From the NCBI GenBank assembly GCA_031296405.1, contig JAVKKH010000010.1, forward strand, positions 1 through 64,000: DNA of 64,000 bases, given 5' to 3'. This DNA is from Candidatus Tepidifontimicrobium thermophilum (GTDB lineage: Bacteria > Sysuimicrobiota > Sysuimicrobiia > Sysuimicrobiales > Sysuimicrobiaceae). The position numbers and the translations under genes are program-made. The notes beneath the pieces are model-generated. The model made no database searches, was not told where the DNA came from, and worked only from the letters and a program-made list of their open reading frames with translations. Positions 34,343-44,838 of the stretch are shown one piece after another. How positions within the stretch are numbered: the stretch's first letter is position 1; each line of letters opens with the position of its first letter.

Positions 34343-35602
34343 CTACCAGCCCAGCCAGTCCTTCCGCCGCTCCACCGTGACCGTCTCCACCGGCCGGATC
34401 CGGCCGCCGCGGATCTGCATGATGCGCGTGGTGGTGGACGGCCGGTGGTCGTCCCGGGTCAGGGTGATGGGCGGGGCCAGGCCCTCCGGGTCCCAGTTCC
34501 GGATGAGCTCCAGCGTGGCCCGGATGGAGGCGCCCGTCAGGCCGAGGCGCGCGTACGTGGACCAGTTGTCCACCACCGTCTCCAGGGCCCGGCGCAGCAG
34601 GTACACGTTCAACCACCCGCGGACGTACGAGGCGATGTAGGGAGCGTCCACGGTGCCCCACTCGAACTTCGGGACCTCCTTGCCCTGGAACCGGCGGTAC
34701 GCGTCGAAGATGGTCCGCATCCCGGGCACCGGCTCGCCGTAGTACGCGTGCGGGGTACTCCCGTACACGCCGTCCGCCGCCGCGCCGATGCGCTTGATCA
34801 TGCTCTCGTCGAAGCCCCACACGTTCACGAACCACCTCGCCTTGGCGCCCACCTGCTTGGCGTCCCGCACCGTCACCGACGCGGAGCTGGTGGTCCCGCC
34901 GAACCACGCGAAGTCCGCCCCCTGGTCCCGGATGGCGGTCACCTGGGACCGCGCCTCCAGGGCGGTGAGGGCCACGATCTGGTCGGGCAGCACCTCAAAC
35001 CCCAGCTCCTGCGCGTACGCCTTGCCCGCGGGGATCGGAGCCCGCCCGTACGGGTGGTCCGGGTACACGAACACGATCTTGGGCCGGGCGATCCCCTCTT
35101 TCCGCGCCAGGTCCCGGGCGAACTTGACCACCGCGCGGATCTGGTCGGAGTAGCTGGAGACCGGGTAGAAGTTGTAGGGCGTCTTCGACGGGTCGTTCAG
35201 GTGCGAGGAGTACGAAGCGGAGATGAAGGGGATCTGGTCCGCGGCCACCTGCTCCTTCAGGGCCTCGGTGTCGTTGGTCCCCCAGCCGACAATGGCCACC
35301 ACCCGGTCCACGTCCCGGTACTTGCGGTACAGGGACAGGCTCTCGGGGATCCGGTACGCGTAGTCGGCCCACACCAGGTCGATCTTCACCTTGCCCCGGA
35401 TCCCTCCCAGCACCTCGTTGATGTAGCGCACGTGGTCCAGGACCCCTTTGGAGTAGTCCACCCCCACGTCTGAGGTGGGGCCCGTGAGGTCGAACAAGGC
35501 CCCCACCTTGATGCTGGACGGCAGGGGCGCCTGCGCCACCGTGGGAGACGCCAAGGCGAGTGCCACCAACACGACTCCGGGGACCAGCCACCACCCCCGC
35601 AT
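34343..35602 (-). CDS. Periplasmic substrate-binding protein of the Liv-type importer
   Basis: The product (419 residues) opens with a signal peptide (RGWWLVPGVVLVALALASPTVAQA) and a Peripla_BP_6 fold (VGALFDLTGPTSDVGVDYSKG, VAIVGWGTNDTEALKEQV, KIVFVYPDHPYGRAPI). The first half contains the ligand-site region and resembles urea/short-amide/amino-acid binding members; the ligand is not known. It is the likely donor protein for LivFGHM. ATG 35602 has AAAGGGGG upstream. The C-terminal segment ends with a basic tail. Its gene precedes livF directly; the upstream oxidoreductase gene is 70 nt away with a small hairpin in between. Confidence 0.88.
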   Translation of the reverse strand: MRGWWLVPGVVLVALALASPTVAQAPLPSSIKVGALFDLTGPTSDVGVDYSKGVLDHVRYINEVLGGIRGKVKIDLVWADYAYRIPESLSLYRKYRDVDRVVAIVGWGTNDTEALKEQVAADQIPFISASYSSHLNDPSKTPYNFYPVSSYSDQIRAVVKFARDLARKEGIARPKIVFVYPDHPYGRAPIPAGKAYAQELGFEVLPDQIVALTALEARSQVTAIRDQGADFAWFGGTTSSASVTVRDAKQVGAKARWFVNVWGFDESMIKRIGAAADGVYGSTPHAYYGEPVPGMRTIFDAYRRFQGKEVPKFEWGTVDAPYIASYVRGWLNVYLLRRALETVVDNWSTYARLGLTGASIRATLELIRNWDPEGLAPPITLTRDDHRPSTTTRIMQIRGGRIRPVETVTVERRKDWLGW

Positions 35603-35645
35603 GCTCCGACCCCCTTTCGCTTTTTGCTCGCGGCGGTTTATTCTG

Positions 35646-35660
35646 CGGCCCGGGTGGCCG
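35646..35660 (-). terminator. Weak hairpin between oxidoreductase and binding-protein genes
   Basis: CGGCC and GGCCG pair across a 5-nt loop on the minus strand, followed by AATAAA rather than a T-run. It may partly separate the binding-protein gene from upstream transcription. Confidence 0.25.
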
Positions 35661-35672
35661 CTCCTGCCACCT

Positions 35673-36701
35673 TTACGGAACGAGGACCACCTTTCCGAAG
35701 TGCTGGCCTGCCTCCAGGTAGGAGTGGGCCTCCCGCACCTCTGACAGAGGGAACACCCGGTCCACCACAGGCCGCAGGACCCCGCGCTCCACCAGGGGCA
35801 GCAGGTCAAACAGCTCGCCCTTGCTGCCCACCCACGTCCCGTGCACGCTCACCGCCCGGCCGAACAGATACCGCACGTCGGTCTGGACCAGCGGTCCGGA
35901 GGTGGCCCCGCAGGTCACCAGGCGTCCGCCTCGCGCCAGGGCCTTCACGCTGACGTCCCACGTGGCCTGGCCCACGTGTTCGAAGACCACGTCGACCCCG
36001 CGGCGGCCGGTGAGCCGGCGGACCTCTGCCAGGACGTCCTGCGTCCGGTGGTTGACCGTCTCGTCCGCCCCCAGCTGCCGCGCGCGTTCCAGCTTCCAGT
36101 CGTCACCAGCTACCGCGATGACCCGGGCCTGGAAGGCCTTGGCGATCTGGATGGCCGCGCTGCCCACCCCGCTGCCGGCGCCCCAGACCAGCACTTCCTC
36201 CCCGGGCCGGAGCCGCGCGTGGGTCACCAGCATGTTCCACGCGGTGAGGAACACCAGCGGGAACGCTGCTGCCTCCTCGAAGCTCAGGTTGGCCGGCTTG
36301 CGGACCAGGTTCGCCTCGGGGACCAGCACGAACTCCGCGTCGGTCCCGTCCCGGTGCTCGCCCAGCAGGCCGTACTCCCGGCACAGGTTGTCCCGGCCCC
36401 GCAGGCACGCGGCGCAGACCCCGCACGAGACCCCGGGGTTCAGAACCACCTCGTCGCCCGGCTTTGCGGACTTCACCCCGGGCCCCACAGCGTCCACCAC
36501 GCCCGCGCCGTCGGAACCGAGGGTGAGGGGCAGGGGGAAACTTACTCCGGGGATTCCCTTGCGCACCCACAGGTCCAGGTGGTTCATGGCCGCGGCCCGG
36601 ACCCTCACGCGCACCTGCCCGGGCCCGGGCTCAGGCGTCGGGAGCTCCTCCAGCCGTAGGACCCCCGGACCGCCGTGCTCGTAAACCCGGACCGCCTGCA
36701 T
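35673..36701 (-). CDS. Zinc-binding medium-chain dehydrogenase/quinone-reductase-type oxidoreductase
   Basis: The product (342 residues) is a medium-chain dehydrogenase/reductase with catalytic-domain start YEHGGPGVLRLEELPTPEPG, a structural-zinc cluster CGVCAACLRGRDNLC and a nucleotide-binding GAGSGVGSAAIQIAKAF. The catalytic-zinc Cys at the usual position is Asn (MNHLDLWVRKGIPG region), which points to a zinc-structural, NAD(P)H-dependent reductase. The natural substrate is unknown. ATG 36701 follows the DUF2090 gene by four bases, so it is in the same run. It may reduce an enoyl or quinone-like intermediate; this is not shown. Confidence 0.85.
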   Translation of the reverse strand: MQAVRVYEHGGPGVLRLEELPTPEPGPGQVRVRVRAAAMNHLDLWVRKGIPGVSFPLPLTLGSDGAGVVDAVGPGVKSAKPGDEVVLNPGVSCGVCAACLRGRDNLCREYGLLGEHRDGTDAEFVLVPEANLVRKPANLSFEEAAAFPLVFLTAWNMLVTHARLRPGEEVLVWGAGSGVGSAAIQIAKAFQARVIAVAGDDWKLERARQLGADETVNHRTQDVLAEVRRLTGRRGVDVVFEHVGQATWDVSVKALARGGRLVTCGATSGPLVQTDVRYLFGRAVSVHGTWVGSKGELFDLLPLVERGVLRPVVDRVFPLSEVREAHSYLEAGQHFGKVVLVP

Positions 36702-36705
36702 GGCC

Positions 36706-37629
36706 CTACCCTGCCACCGCGGCCCGCTCTGCGGACCGGTACACGTCGATCATCCGCAGGTAGTTGGACTTCACCAGCTCCGCCGCGTCCTGGCGGGGGA
36801 GCCTGCCGTCCAGGTAGCCCTTCACCCCGTCCCACCAGATGGTCCGGCCGATGGCGAAGCCGATGTAGCCAGGGACTCCCGCGCCTGCCTGCAGCCACCG
36901 CACCACCGCGGCCTCGTCCGCGCCGCGGCCCAGCACCACGCACGCCACGCGGTCCCGGCCACCCGACCGCACCTGCGCGCTGGTGCGCTGGCAGTCTGCC
37001 CGGTCGTCCAGCCCCTCGATCTTCCACACGTCCGGCTCCACCCCGGCCTCCTGCAGCTCCCGGATCGCCCGCACCATGAGGGCCGGCCGCACCTCCCGGT
37101 CGTAGCGCCCCTCGTCCCCGCCCACCGACTGCAGCTGCGCGGCCGTCGCGGGCACCAGGAGCTCGAACAGGAACTTCCGGCCCCGCTGGTGCAGCCACTC
37201 GGACAGCCGGCGCAGGCGCCCCGCCTGCCGGGCGTTCAGCTCCCGGTCGCCCTCGGGGTTGTAACGCACCAGCACCTTGGCGAAGGTGGGGTCGAAGGCC
37301 TCGATGTGCTCGCCGAAAGCCTCCCCGTACTCGAAGTCGAACTCGTCCTGCCCGCTGCGCTCCACGGGCATGGCGAACACCAGGCCCCGCCGCCGCGCGT
37401 CGCGGGCGATCTCCGCTCCGAACTGCTCGTCCACGAGGATGCCGGCGGACTCCCGGGGCGCTCCCTCCTCCAGGGCCCGCAGGAAGCCCTCGTAGATGAC
37501 CCGCTTGGCGTCTTGCACCCGCTCCGCCTGCTCCGGCGTCGGCTCGCCCCGGATGCCGGCCAGCTTGAGGAACGAGCCCCGGTGGTCGAACGCGAGGATG
37601 TACAGGGGTCGTTCGTATCCCAGCTCCAT
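36706..37629 (-). CDS. DUF2090-family aldolase-like protein
   Basis: The product (307 residues) starts ELGYERPLYILAFDHRGSFLKLAGI and includes IWWDGVKGYLDG near the end, the pattern of DUF2090 proteins. In some bacteria this domain is fused to the sugar kinase IolC and is described as a 2-deoxy-5-keto-gluconate-6-phosphate aldolase; it resembles class I TIM-barrel aldolases such as LacD. Conserved FDHRGS and a Lys-containing DVWKIEGLD fit a Schiff-base aldolase active site, but no kinase domain is present. The inositol pathway is absent in this window, so the physiological reaction is uncertain. ATG 37629 has a GGGAGGAG site. Confidence 0.78.
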   Translation of the reverse strand: MELGYERPLYILAFDHRGSFLKLAGIRGEPTPEQAERVQDAKRVIYEGFLRALEEGAPRESAGILVDEQFGAEIARDARRRGLVFAMPVERSGQDEFDFEYGEAFGEHIEAFDPTFAKVLVRYNPEGDRELNARQAGRLRRLSEWLHQRGRKFLFELLVPATAAQLQSVGGDEGRYDREVRPALMVRAIRELQEAGVEPDVWKIEGLDDRADCQRTSAQVRSGGRDRVACVVLGRGADEAAVVRWLQAGAGVPGYIGFAIGRTIWWDGVKGYLDGRLPRQDAAELVKSNYLRMIDVYRSAERAAVAG

Positions 37630-37643
37630 GGCCTCTCCTCCCC

Positions 37644-38450
37644 TCACGGACTGCGCGGCAGGTCTTCCTCTTCCACGCGCATGCGGCTGGGCCCTTCCAC
37701 CACCACGCGTCCCTGCCGGTACCACACCACGACCCGCTGTCCCTCCAGCACGCTGCTGCGCCAGCGCACCCGCACCGGGCCCATGAGGTCCACCCGGCCC
37801 TGCGCGAAGTCCGCCACCGCTTCCCTCGCCACCCCCTGGCCTGCGGCGAACCGGAACGCCACGGGCCCGGCCACACGCGCGGTCTGCTCCCGCAGGCGGA
37901 AGGTGGACTCCTGGCCCTCCAGCGTCCCCTGCGGGGTCTCGAACCGGGCAGGAGCCGCAAGCCCTGCCTGCTGCTCGCGGCTGCGGTACAGGACCCGGGG
38001 GGCCGCGGCGGTTACCTCCCGGCCCGTCAGCACCGCAGGCCTCCCGGTTGCCACCGCCACCCCGCTCCGGGTGTCCAGCTGCACCCGGTCTGCGGAAAGC
38101 GTCCAGCCGCGGGCGTGCAGCCGGCTTCCTCCCTCCGCGTCCACCTGCAGCAGCTGGAGGGCTCGGGTGAACCGGATGCGGGCTGCACGGCTGCGCAGCT
38201 CCCCCTCGGGACCCAGCGCCCGCACCCCTCCGGAGAGCGTGCCGGCGCCGGCTGCGCGATCGAGCACCAGCTCCGCAGCGGTGAGCACCCGGCCGTCGTC
38301 GGTGATGCGCACCTGCCAGGCCCGCAGCCACCCGCGCTCCGCGTCCAGGTCCAGCCGCTCTGCGGTAACCACGAAGGCCGCCTGCGCGGAAGCGGCCCCC
38401 AGCAGCGCCACGAACACCGCGGCGCCCGCGGCCCGGAACAGCGCCTTCAC
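37644..38450 (-). CDS. LptA/LptC-like periplasmic LPS-transport protein
   Basis: The product (268 residues) has a signal peptide (KALFRAAGAAVFVALLGAASAQA) and a beta-jellyroll OstA/LptA-like domain made of repeated short strands (VVTAERLDLDAERGWLRA, RVQLDTRSGVAVATGRPAVL, RFETPQGTLEGQESTFRL). LptA and LptC build the periplasmic bridge carrying LPS from the inner membrane to LptD. It is larger than LptA of E. coli (185 residues), perhaps two jellyroll units. GTG 38450 overlaps the aldehyde-dehydrogenase stop as GTGA. Its neighbours are metabolic, so the location is odd; the LptD-like gene is 32 kb away at 4389. Confidence 0.7.
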   Translation of the reverse strand: MKALFRAAGAAVFVALLGAASAQAAFVVTAERLDLDAERGWLRAWQVRITDDGRVLTAAELVLDRAAGAGTLSGGVRALGPEGELRSRAARIRFTRALQLLQVDAEGGSRLHARGWTLSADRVQLDTRSGVAVATGRPAVLTGREVTAAAPRVLYRSREQQAGLAAPARFETPQGTLEGQESTFRLREQTARVAGPVAFRFAAGQGVAREAVADFAQGRVDLMGPVRVRWRSSVLEGQRVVVWYRQGRVVVEGPSRMRVEEEDLPRSP

Positions 38451-39943
38451 CCCAGACTGACCGGCTGCAGGTCGATCTGGGCGCGCTGCAGCCGGCCGCT
38501 GTAGTCGATGTACACCGACTTCCACTCGGTGAACACTTCCAGGACCTGCAGGCCACCCTCCCGGTGTCCGTTGCCCGTGAACTTGGTGCCGCCGAAAGGC
38601 AGGTGGACCTCCGCCCCGATGGTGCCGTGGTTCACGTACACGATGCCCGTGTGGATGTCCTCCACGGCGCGCATGGCCTTGTGGATGTCCCGGGTGAAGA
38701 TGGACGCCGACAGACCGTAGCGGACCCCGTTCACCACCTCCACGGCCTCCTCCAGGCTGTCCACGCGGATGAGGTCGGTCACCGGTCCGAAGATCTCCTC
38801 CTGCGCGATGCGCATCCGCGGGTCCACCCGGTCGAACACCGTGGGCCGGAAGAAGAACCCGCGCTCCAGCCCGTCCCCCACCGCGCGCTCCCCGCCCACC
38901 AGCACGGCGGCACCCTCTTCCCGGCCGATCCGCACGTACCGCTCCACCCGCTCCAGCTGTGCCTGGCTCACGAGAGGCCCCATGTCCGTCTGCGGGTCCA
39001 GGCCGTGCCCCAGACGCAGCCGGCGCGCCCGGTCCACCAGCAGGTCCGCCACGTCCCCGTGCACCTTGGGGTGGACGAGGACGCGGCTGCAAGCGGTGCA
39101 CCGCTGGCCGGAGGTGCCGAACGCGCTCCACGTGAGGGCATCCGCCACCAGGTCCAGGTCCGCGTCGTCCATCACGATGGCCGCGTTCTTCCCTCCCATC
39201 TCCAAGGACACCCGCTTGCCCCGGGCCGCGCACTTTTCCGCCACCTGGAGACCCACCTCGGTGGACCCTGTGAAGGAGATGAGGGCGACGTCCGGGTGGT
39301 CCACCAGGGCCGCCCCCGTCTCGTCGCCGCCCAGGACCAGGTTCAAGACGCCGGGCGGCAGCCCCGCCTCTTCGAGGATCTCCACGAACTTCACCGCACA
39401 GATGGGGACTTCCGGAGCCGGTTTGAACACCACGGTGTTGCCGCAGACCAAGGCCGGCACGATCTTCCACGAGGGGATGGCCAGAGGGAAGTTCCACGGC
39501 GTGATGACCCCCACCACCCCCACGGGCTGCCGGACGCAGTACGCGGCCTTGTGGGGCATCTCGCTGGGGGTGGTGTACCCGTGCAGGCGCCGGCCCTCGC
39601 CCGCGATGAAGTACGTCATGTCGATGGCCTCCTGCACGTCCCCCCGGGACTCCAGGAGTACTTTGCCCATCTCCCGGGTCATGAGCTGGGCCAGCTCCTC
39701 CTTGCGCCGGACCAGCAGCTCCGCGGCCCGGAAGAGGACCTCCGCGCGGCGCGGCGCCGGAACCTTGCGCCACTTCGGAAACGCCTCCTTCGCCGCAGCC
39801 ACCGCGTCCGCCACGTCCTCGGCGCCGGACCGGGCACAAACGCCGAGCACCTCGCCGGTGGCGGGGTCGACGGACTCGAAGACCGCGCCCGAACGGGCGG
39901 GCTGCCACCGGCCGCCGACGTAGTTGAGGTACGTCTGGACCAT
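38447..39943 (-). CDS. NAD(P)-dependent aldehyde dehydrogenase
   Basis: The product (498 residues) is a full-length ALDH-superfamily enzyme: cofactor motif PWNFPLAIPSWKIVPAL, FTGSTEVGLQV, catalytic Glu in LEMGGKN and catalytic Cys in GTSGQRCTACSR. It oxidises an aldehyde to a carboxylic acid. The closest patterns are alpha-ketoglutarate-semialdehyde or lactaldehyde/betaine-aldehyde types, but specificity is not readable. ATG 39943 was chosen over the upstream in-frame ATG at 39961 because GGGGAGGA lies 3 nt before it. Its end overlaps the LptA-like gene, and it follows mrp by 14 nt. Confidence 0.92.
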   Translation of the reverse strand: MVQTYLNYVGGRWQPARSGAVFESVDPATGEVLGVCARSGAEDVADAVAAAKEAFPKWRKVPAPRRAEVLFRAAELLVRRKEELAQLMTREMGKVLLESRGDVQEAIDMTYFIAGEGRRLHGYTTPSEMPHKAAYCVRQPVGVVGVITPWNFPLAIPSWKIVPALVCGNTVVFKPAPEVPICAVKFVEILEEAGLPPGVLNLVLGGDETGAALVDHPDVALISFTGSTEVGLQVAEKCAARGKRVSLEMGGKNAAIVMDDADLDLVADALTWSAFGTSGQRCTACSRVLVHPKVHGDVADLLVDRARRLRLGHGLDPQTDMGPLVSQAQLERVERYVRIGREEGAAVLVGGERAVGDGLERGFFFRPTVFDRVDPRMRIAQEEIFGPVTDLIRVDSLEEAVEVVNGVRYGLSASIFTRDIHKAMRAVEDIHTGIVYVNHGTIGAEVHLPFGGTKFTGNGHREGGLQVLEVFTEWKSVYIDYSGRLQRAQIDLQPVSLG

Positions 39944-39957
39944 ACGTCCTCCCCGCT

Positions 39958-41043
39958 TCAAAAGACGCGGGCCGCCCGCACGCGCCGCGCCGCCTCCCGG
40001 AAGGCCCGCGCGCCCGGGCTGTCAGGGTAGCGCACCACCACCGGTTCGCCCGCGTCGCCCGCCTCGCAGATGCGCGGGTCCAGGGGGATCCGGGCGAGTA
40101 GCGGAACCCCCAGACGGTCCGCCAGGGCTTGACCTCCGCCCTCCCCGAACACCGCCACCGGCTCCGGCCCTTCCAGGTAGCTCATGTTCTCGATGACGCC
40201 TGTTACCTTGAGGTTCACCTTCTCCGCCATCCGCGCGGCTCGGGCCGCCACCTCCACCGCGGCCTGCTGGGGCGTCGTGACCACCAGCATCTCCGCCCGA
40301 GGCAGCTGCTGGGCCACGGTGATGGACACGTCTCCGGTGCCGGGCGGCAGGTCCAAAAGCAGGGTGTCCACGTCGCCCCAGTGCACCTCGGTGATGAAGG
40401 TGACGAGGGCCTTGTGCAGCATGGGACCCCGCCAGATGACCGCCTCGTCCCGGTCCACCAGCATCCCCATGGAGACCGCACGCACGCCCCACCGTTCCAG
40501 GGGGATGATCATCTGGTCGATCACCGTGGGCCGGCCCGCAATACCCAGCATCCGGGGGATGGAGAACCCGTACACGTCCGCGTCCAGCACCCCCACGCGG
40601 CTGCCGGCCTCGGCCAGGGCCACCGCGAGGTTGGCGGTCACCGTAGACTTCCCCACGCCCCCTTTGCCACTCGCCACCGCCAGGACCCGCACCGAGCTGT
40701 GCGGCCCCAGGAAGGGAGACGGCGCACTCCCCTCTGCACCCCGCAGCTTGGCGATGAGGGCCTGCCGCTCCTCCGGGGTCATGACGCCCAGGTGCACGTC
40801 CACGGACCGCACGCCCGGCAGCCGGGCCACGCGGTCGCGGATGGACTGCAGGATGACCTCCCGCAAAGGACAGCCTCCGATGGTCAGGACCGCCTCCACC
40901 CGCACGTGCCCGTCCTGCACCCGTACGTCGCGGACCATGTCCAGGTCCACGATGGACCGCCGCAGCTCCGGGTCTTCCACGTCCCGGAGGGCCTGAAGGA
41001 CCTGCTCCCGGCTGAGCTCGGGCTCGTGCCGTCCGAACCGCAT
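39958..41043 (-). CDS. Mrp/ApbC-type Fe-S carrier ATPase, CxxC motif absent
   Basis: The product (361 residues) has an N-terminal MIP18-type domain (about 10-85, GGCPLREVI) and a ParA-like P-loop ATPase domain with the deviant Walker A ASGKGGVGKST, YGFSIPRMLGI and LDLPPGTGDVSITV. Mrp proteins insert or transfer Fe-S clusters. Most have a CPxC or CxxC pair just after ENMSY that bridges a cluster between subunits; here that stretch reads YLEGPEPVAVFGEGGG with no cysteine. Cluster binding may therefore differ or be lost. ATG 41043 has GGAGGGGAGG upstream. Other Fe-S proteins are encoded at 54009-54646. Confidence 0.88.
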   Translation of the reverse strand: MRFGRHEPELSREQVLQALRDVEDPELRRSIVDLDMVRDVRVQDGHVRVEAVLTIGGCPLREVILQSIRDRVARLPGVRSVDVHLGVMTPEERQALIAKLRGAEGSAPSPFLGPHSSVRVLAVASGKGGVGKSTVTANLAVALAEAGSRVGVLDADVYGFSIPRMLGIAGRPTVIDQMIIPLERWGVRAVSMGMLVDRDEAVIWRGPMLHKALVTFITEVHWGDVDTLLLDLPPGTGDVSITVAQQLPRAEMLVVTTPQQAAVEVAARAARMAEKVNLKVTGVIENMSYLEGPEPVAVFGEGGGQALADRLGVPLLARIPLDPRICEAGDAGEPVVVRYPDSPGARAFREAARRVRAARVF

Positions 41044-41089
41044 GGCGCCTCCCCTCCGTCCCCTTTCCCTCCCATGCTACCACCCGGGG

Positions 41090-42711
41090 CTACCGGGCTT
41101 CCGCGTAGGGGGCCACCACGAGGCCTTCCCGCGGCCGCAGCTCCAGGTCACGCTCGAGGCCCTCTCGGTCCAGGTGCGTGGACAGCAGCACGTACCCGCC
41201 TGCTGCCAGGCGTGCGGGGGTCTCCGCGAAGTTCAGGGCTACCAGCAGGACCTCGCCTTCCACCTCCCGGCGGTACGCGAGCACGCCTGGGGGTGCTCCG
41301 ACCGGGACGTAGCGGCCCGCCACCAGTGCGGGGTGGGCCCGCCGCAGCCGCAAGAGCCGCCGGACCAGGTTCAGGAAGGACCGTCCGTCCTGCTCCTGGG
41401 CTGCCACGTGGCGCCAGGATGCGTCGGGGTTGACCGGCAGCCAAGGCTCACCGGTGGTGAAGCCCGCGTGGGCCGTCGCGTCCCACTGCATGGGCGTGCG
41501 GGCGGCGTCCCGGGACCACCTGCCGCCCCACTCCCGGAACCCCGCCCGGTCCCGCACCCGGTCCGGCGGGATGCTCCCGTCCACCATCCCCAGCTCGTCG
41601 CCGTAGTACAGGGTGGGGGTGCCCCGGAGGGTCAAAAGCAGCATGTGCGCGAGCCGGGACCCCTCCTCGCCCAGCCGCGTGGCGACCCGGGGCCGGTCGT
41701 GGTTGCCCAGGACCCAGCTGGGCCAGGCCCACGGTGGGAGAGCGGCCTCGTAGCTGTCCACCAGCCTGCGGACCTCCGTTGCGTTCCACCGCTCCGGGGG
41801 CAACTCTACCAGCGCGAAGTTGAAGGGGAAGTGACACTCGGGCCGGTCAGGGCTGCCGTAGTAGCGGACGAGCTGCGGGACCGGCAGGTACACCTCACCG
41901 ATCAGCACCGGGCCGCGGTCCTGGTACTCGTCCAGCACCGCGCGGAACTGCCGGAGGACCTCGTGGGTCTCCGGCTGGTCCTCGGTGTAGGGGTGCAGGA
42001 GCCGGTCCCGCTCCCGCATGCCTGGCCGCCAGGTGGGGTTGGGCGGCTCGTCCCGGAAGGACGCGTCCTCCACCAGCAGCCACGCCGCGTCCAGCCGGAA
42101 CCCGTCCACCCCGCGGTCCAGCCAGAACCGCACCACCTGCACCATGGCTTCCACCACCTCGGGGTCGCGGTAGTTCAGGTCCGGCTGCTCGGGGAGGAAC
42201 TGGTGCAGGTAGTACTGCCCGCTGGCCGCGTCGAAGGTCCACGCAGGCCCGCCGAAGAAGCTGAGCCAGTTGTTGGGCGGGCCTCCGTCGGGAGCCGGGT
42301 CGCGCCACACGTACCAGTCCCGCTTTGGGTTCGTGCGGCTTGTGCGGGACTGCACAAACCACGGGTGCTCGCTGCTGGTGTGGTTGGCCACCAGGTCCAC
42401 CACCACCCGCAGGCCGCGGCGGTGGGCCTCGGCCACCAGCCGGTCGAAGTCCGCGCGGGTCCCCATGGTGGGGTCCACCTCGCAGTAGTCGGACACGTCG
42501 TAGCCGAAGTCCCGCTGCGGGGAGGGGTAGAAGGGAGTAAGCCACACCGCGCCGACGCCGAGTTGTGCCAGGTAATCCAGGCGTTGCAACAGGCCGCGAA
42601 GGTCGCCGACCCCGTCGCCGTCGGAGTCCTGGAACGACCGGGGGTAGACCTCGTAGAAGGCCTCCCGCTGCCACCACGCGAGGCCGCGGGACCGGGGGGA
42701 TTCCTGGCCCA

Positions 42712-42712
<1 letters not shown>
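41090..42712 (-). CDS. GH13 alpha-glucosidase / oligo-1,6-glucosidase-like enzyme
   Basis: The product (540 residues) is a glycoside-hydrolase family 13 enzyme. The catalytic triad is visible: nucleophile Asp in GFRLDAAW, acid/base Glu in LIGEVYLP and the transition-state Asp in LGNHDRPR; region I is DLVANHTSSEHPW. The region-II context and overall length match alpha-glucosidase, oligo-1,6-glucosidase or trehalose-synthase-like members. It is the last gene of the glycogen run and starts on the last base of glgX (TGATG). A role in breaking down maltodextrins released by GlgX is inferred. Substrate linkage cannot be fixed by motif. Confidence 0.88.
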
Positions 42713-44834
<2,122 letters not shown>

Positions 44835-44838
<4 letters not shown>

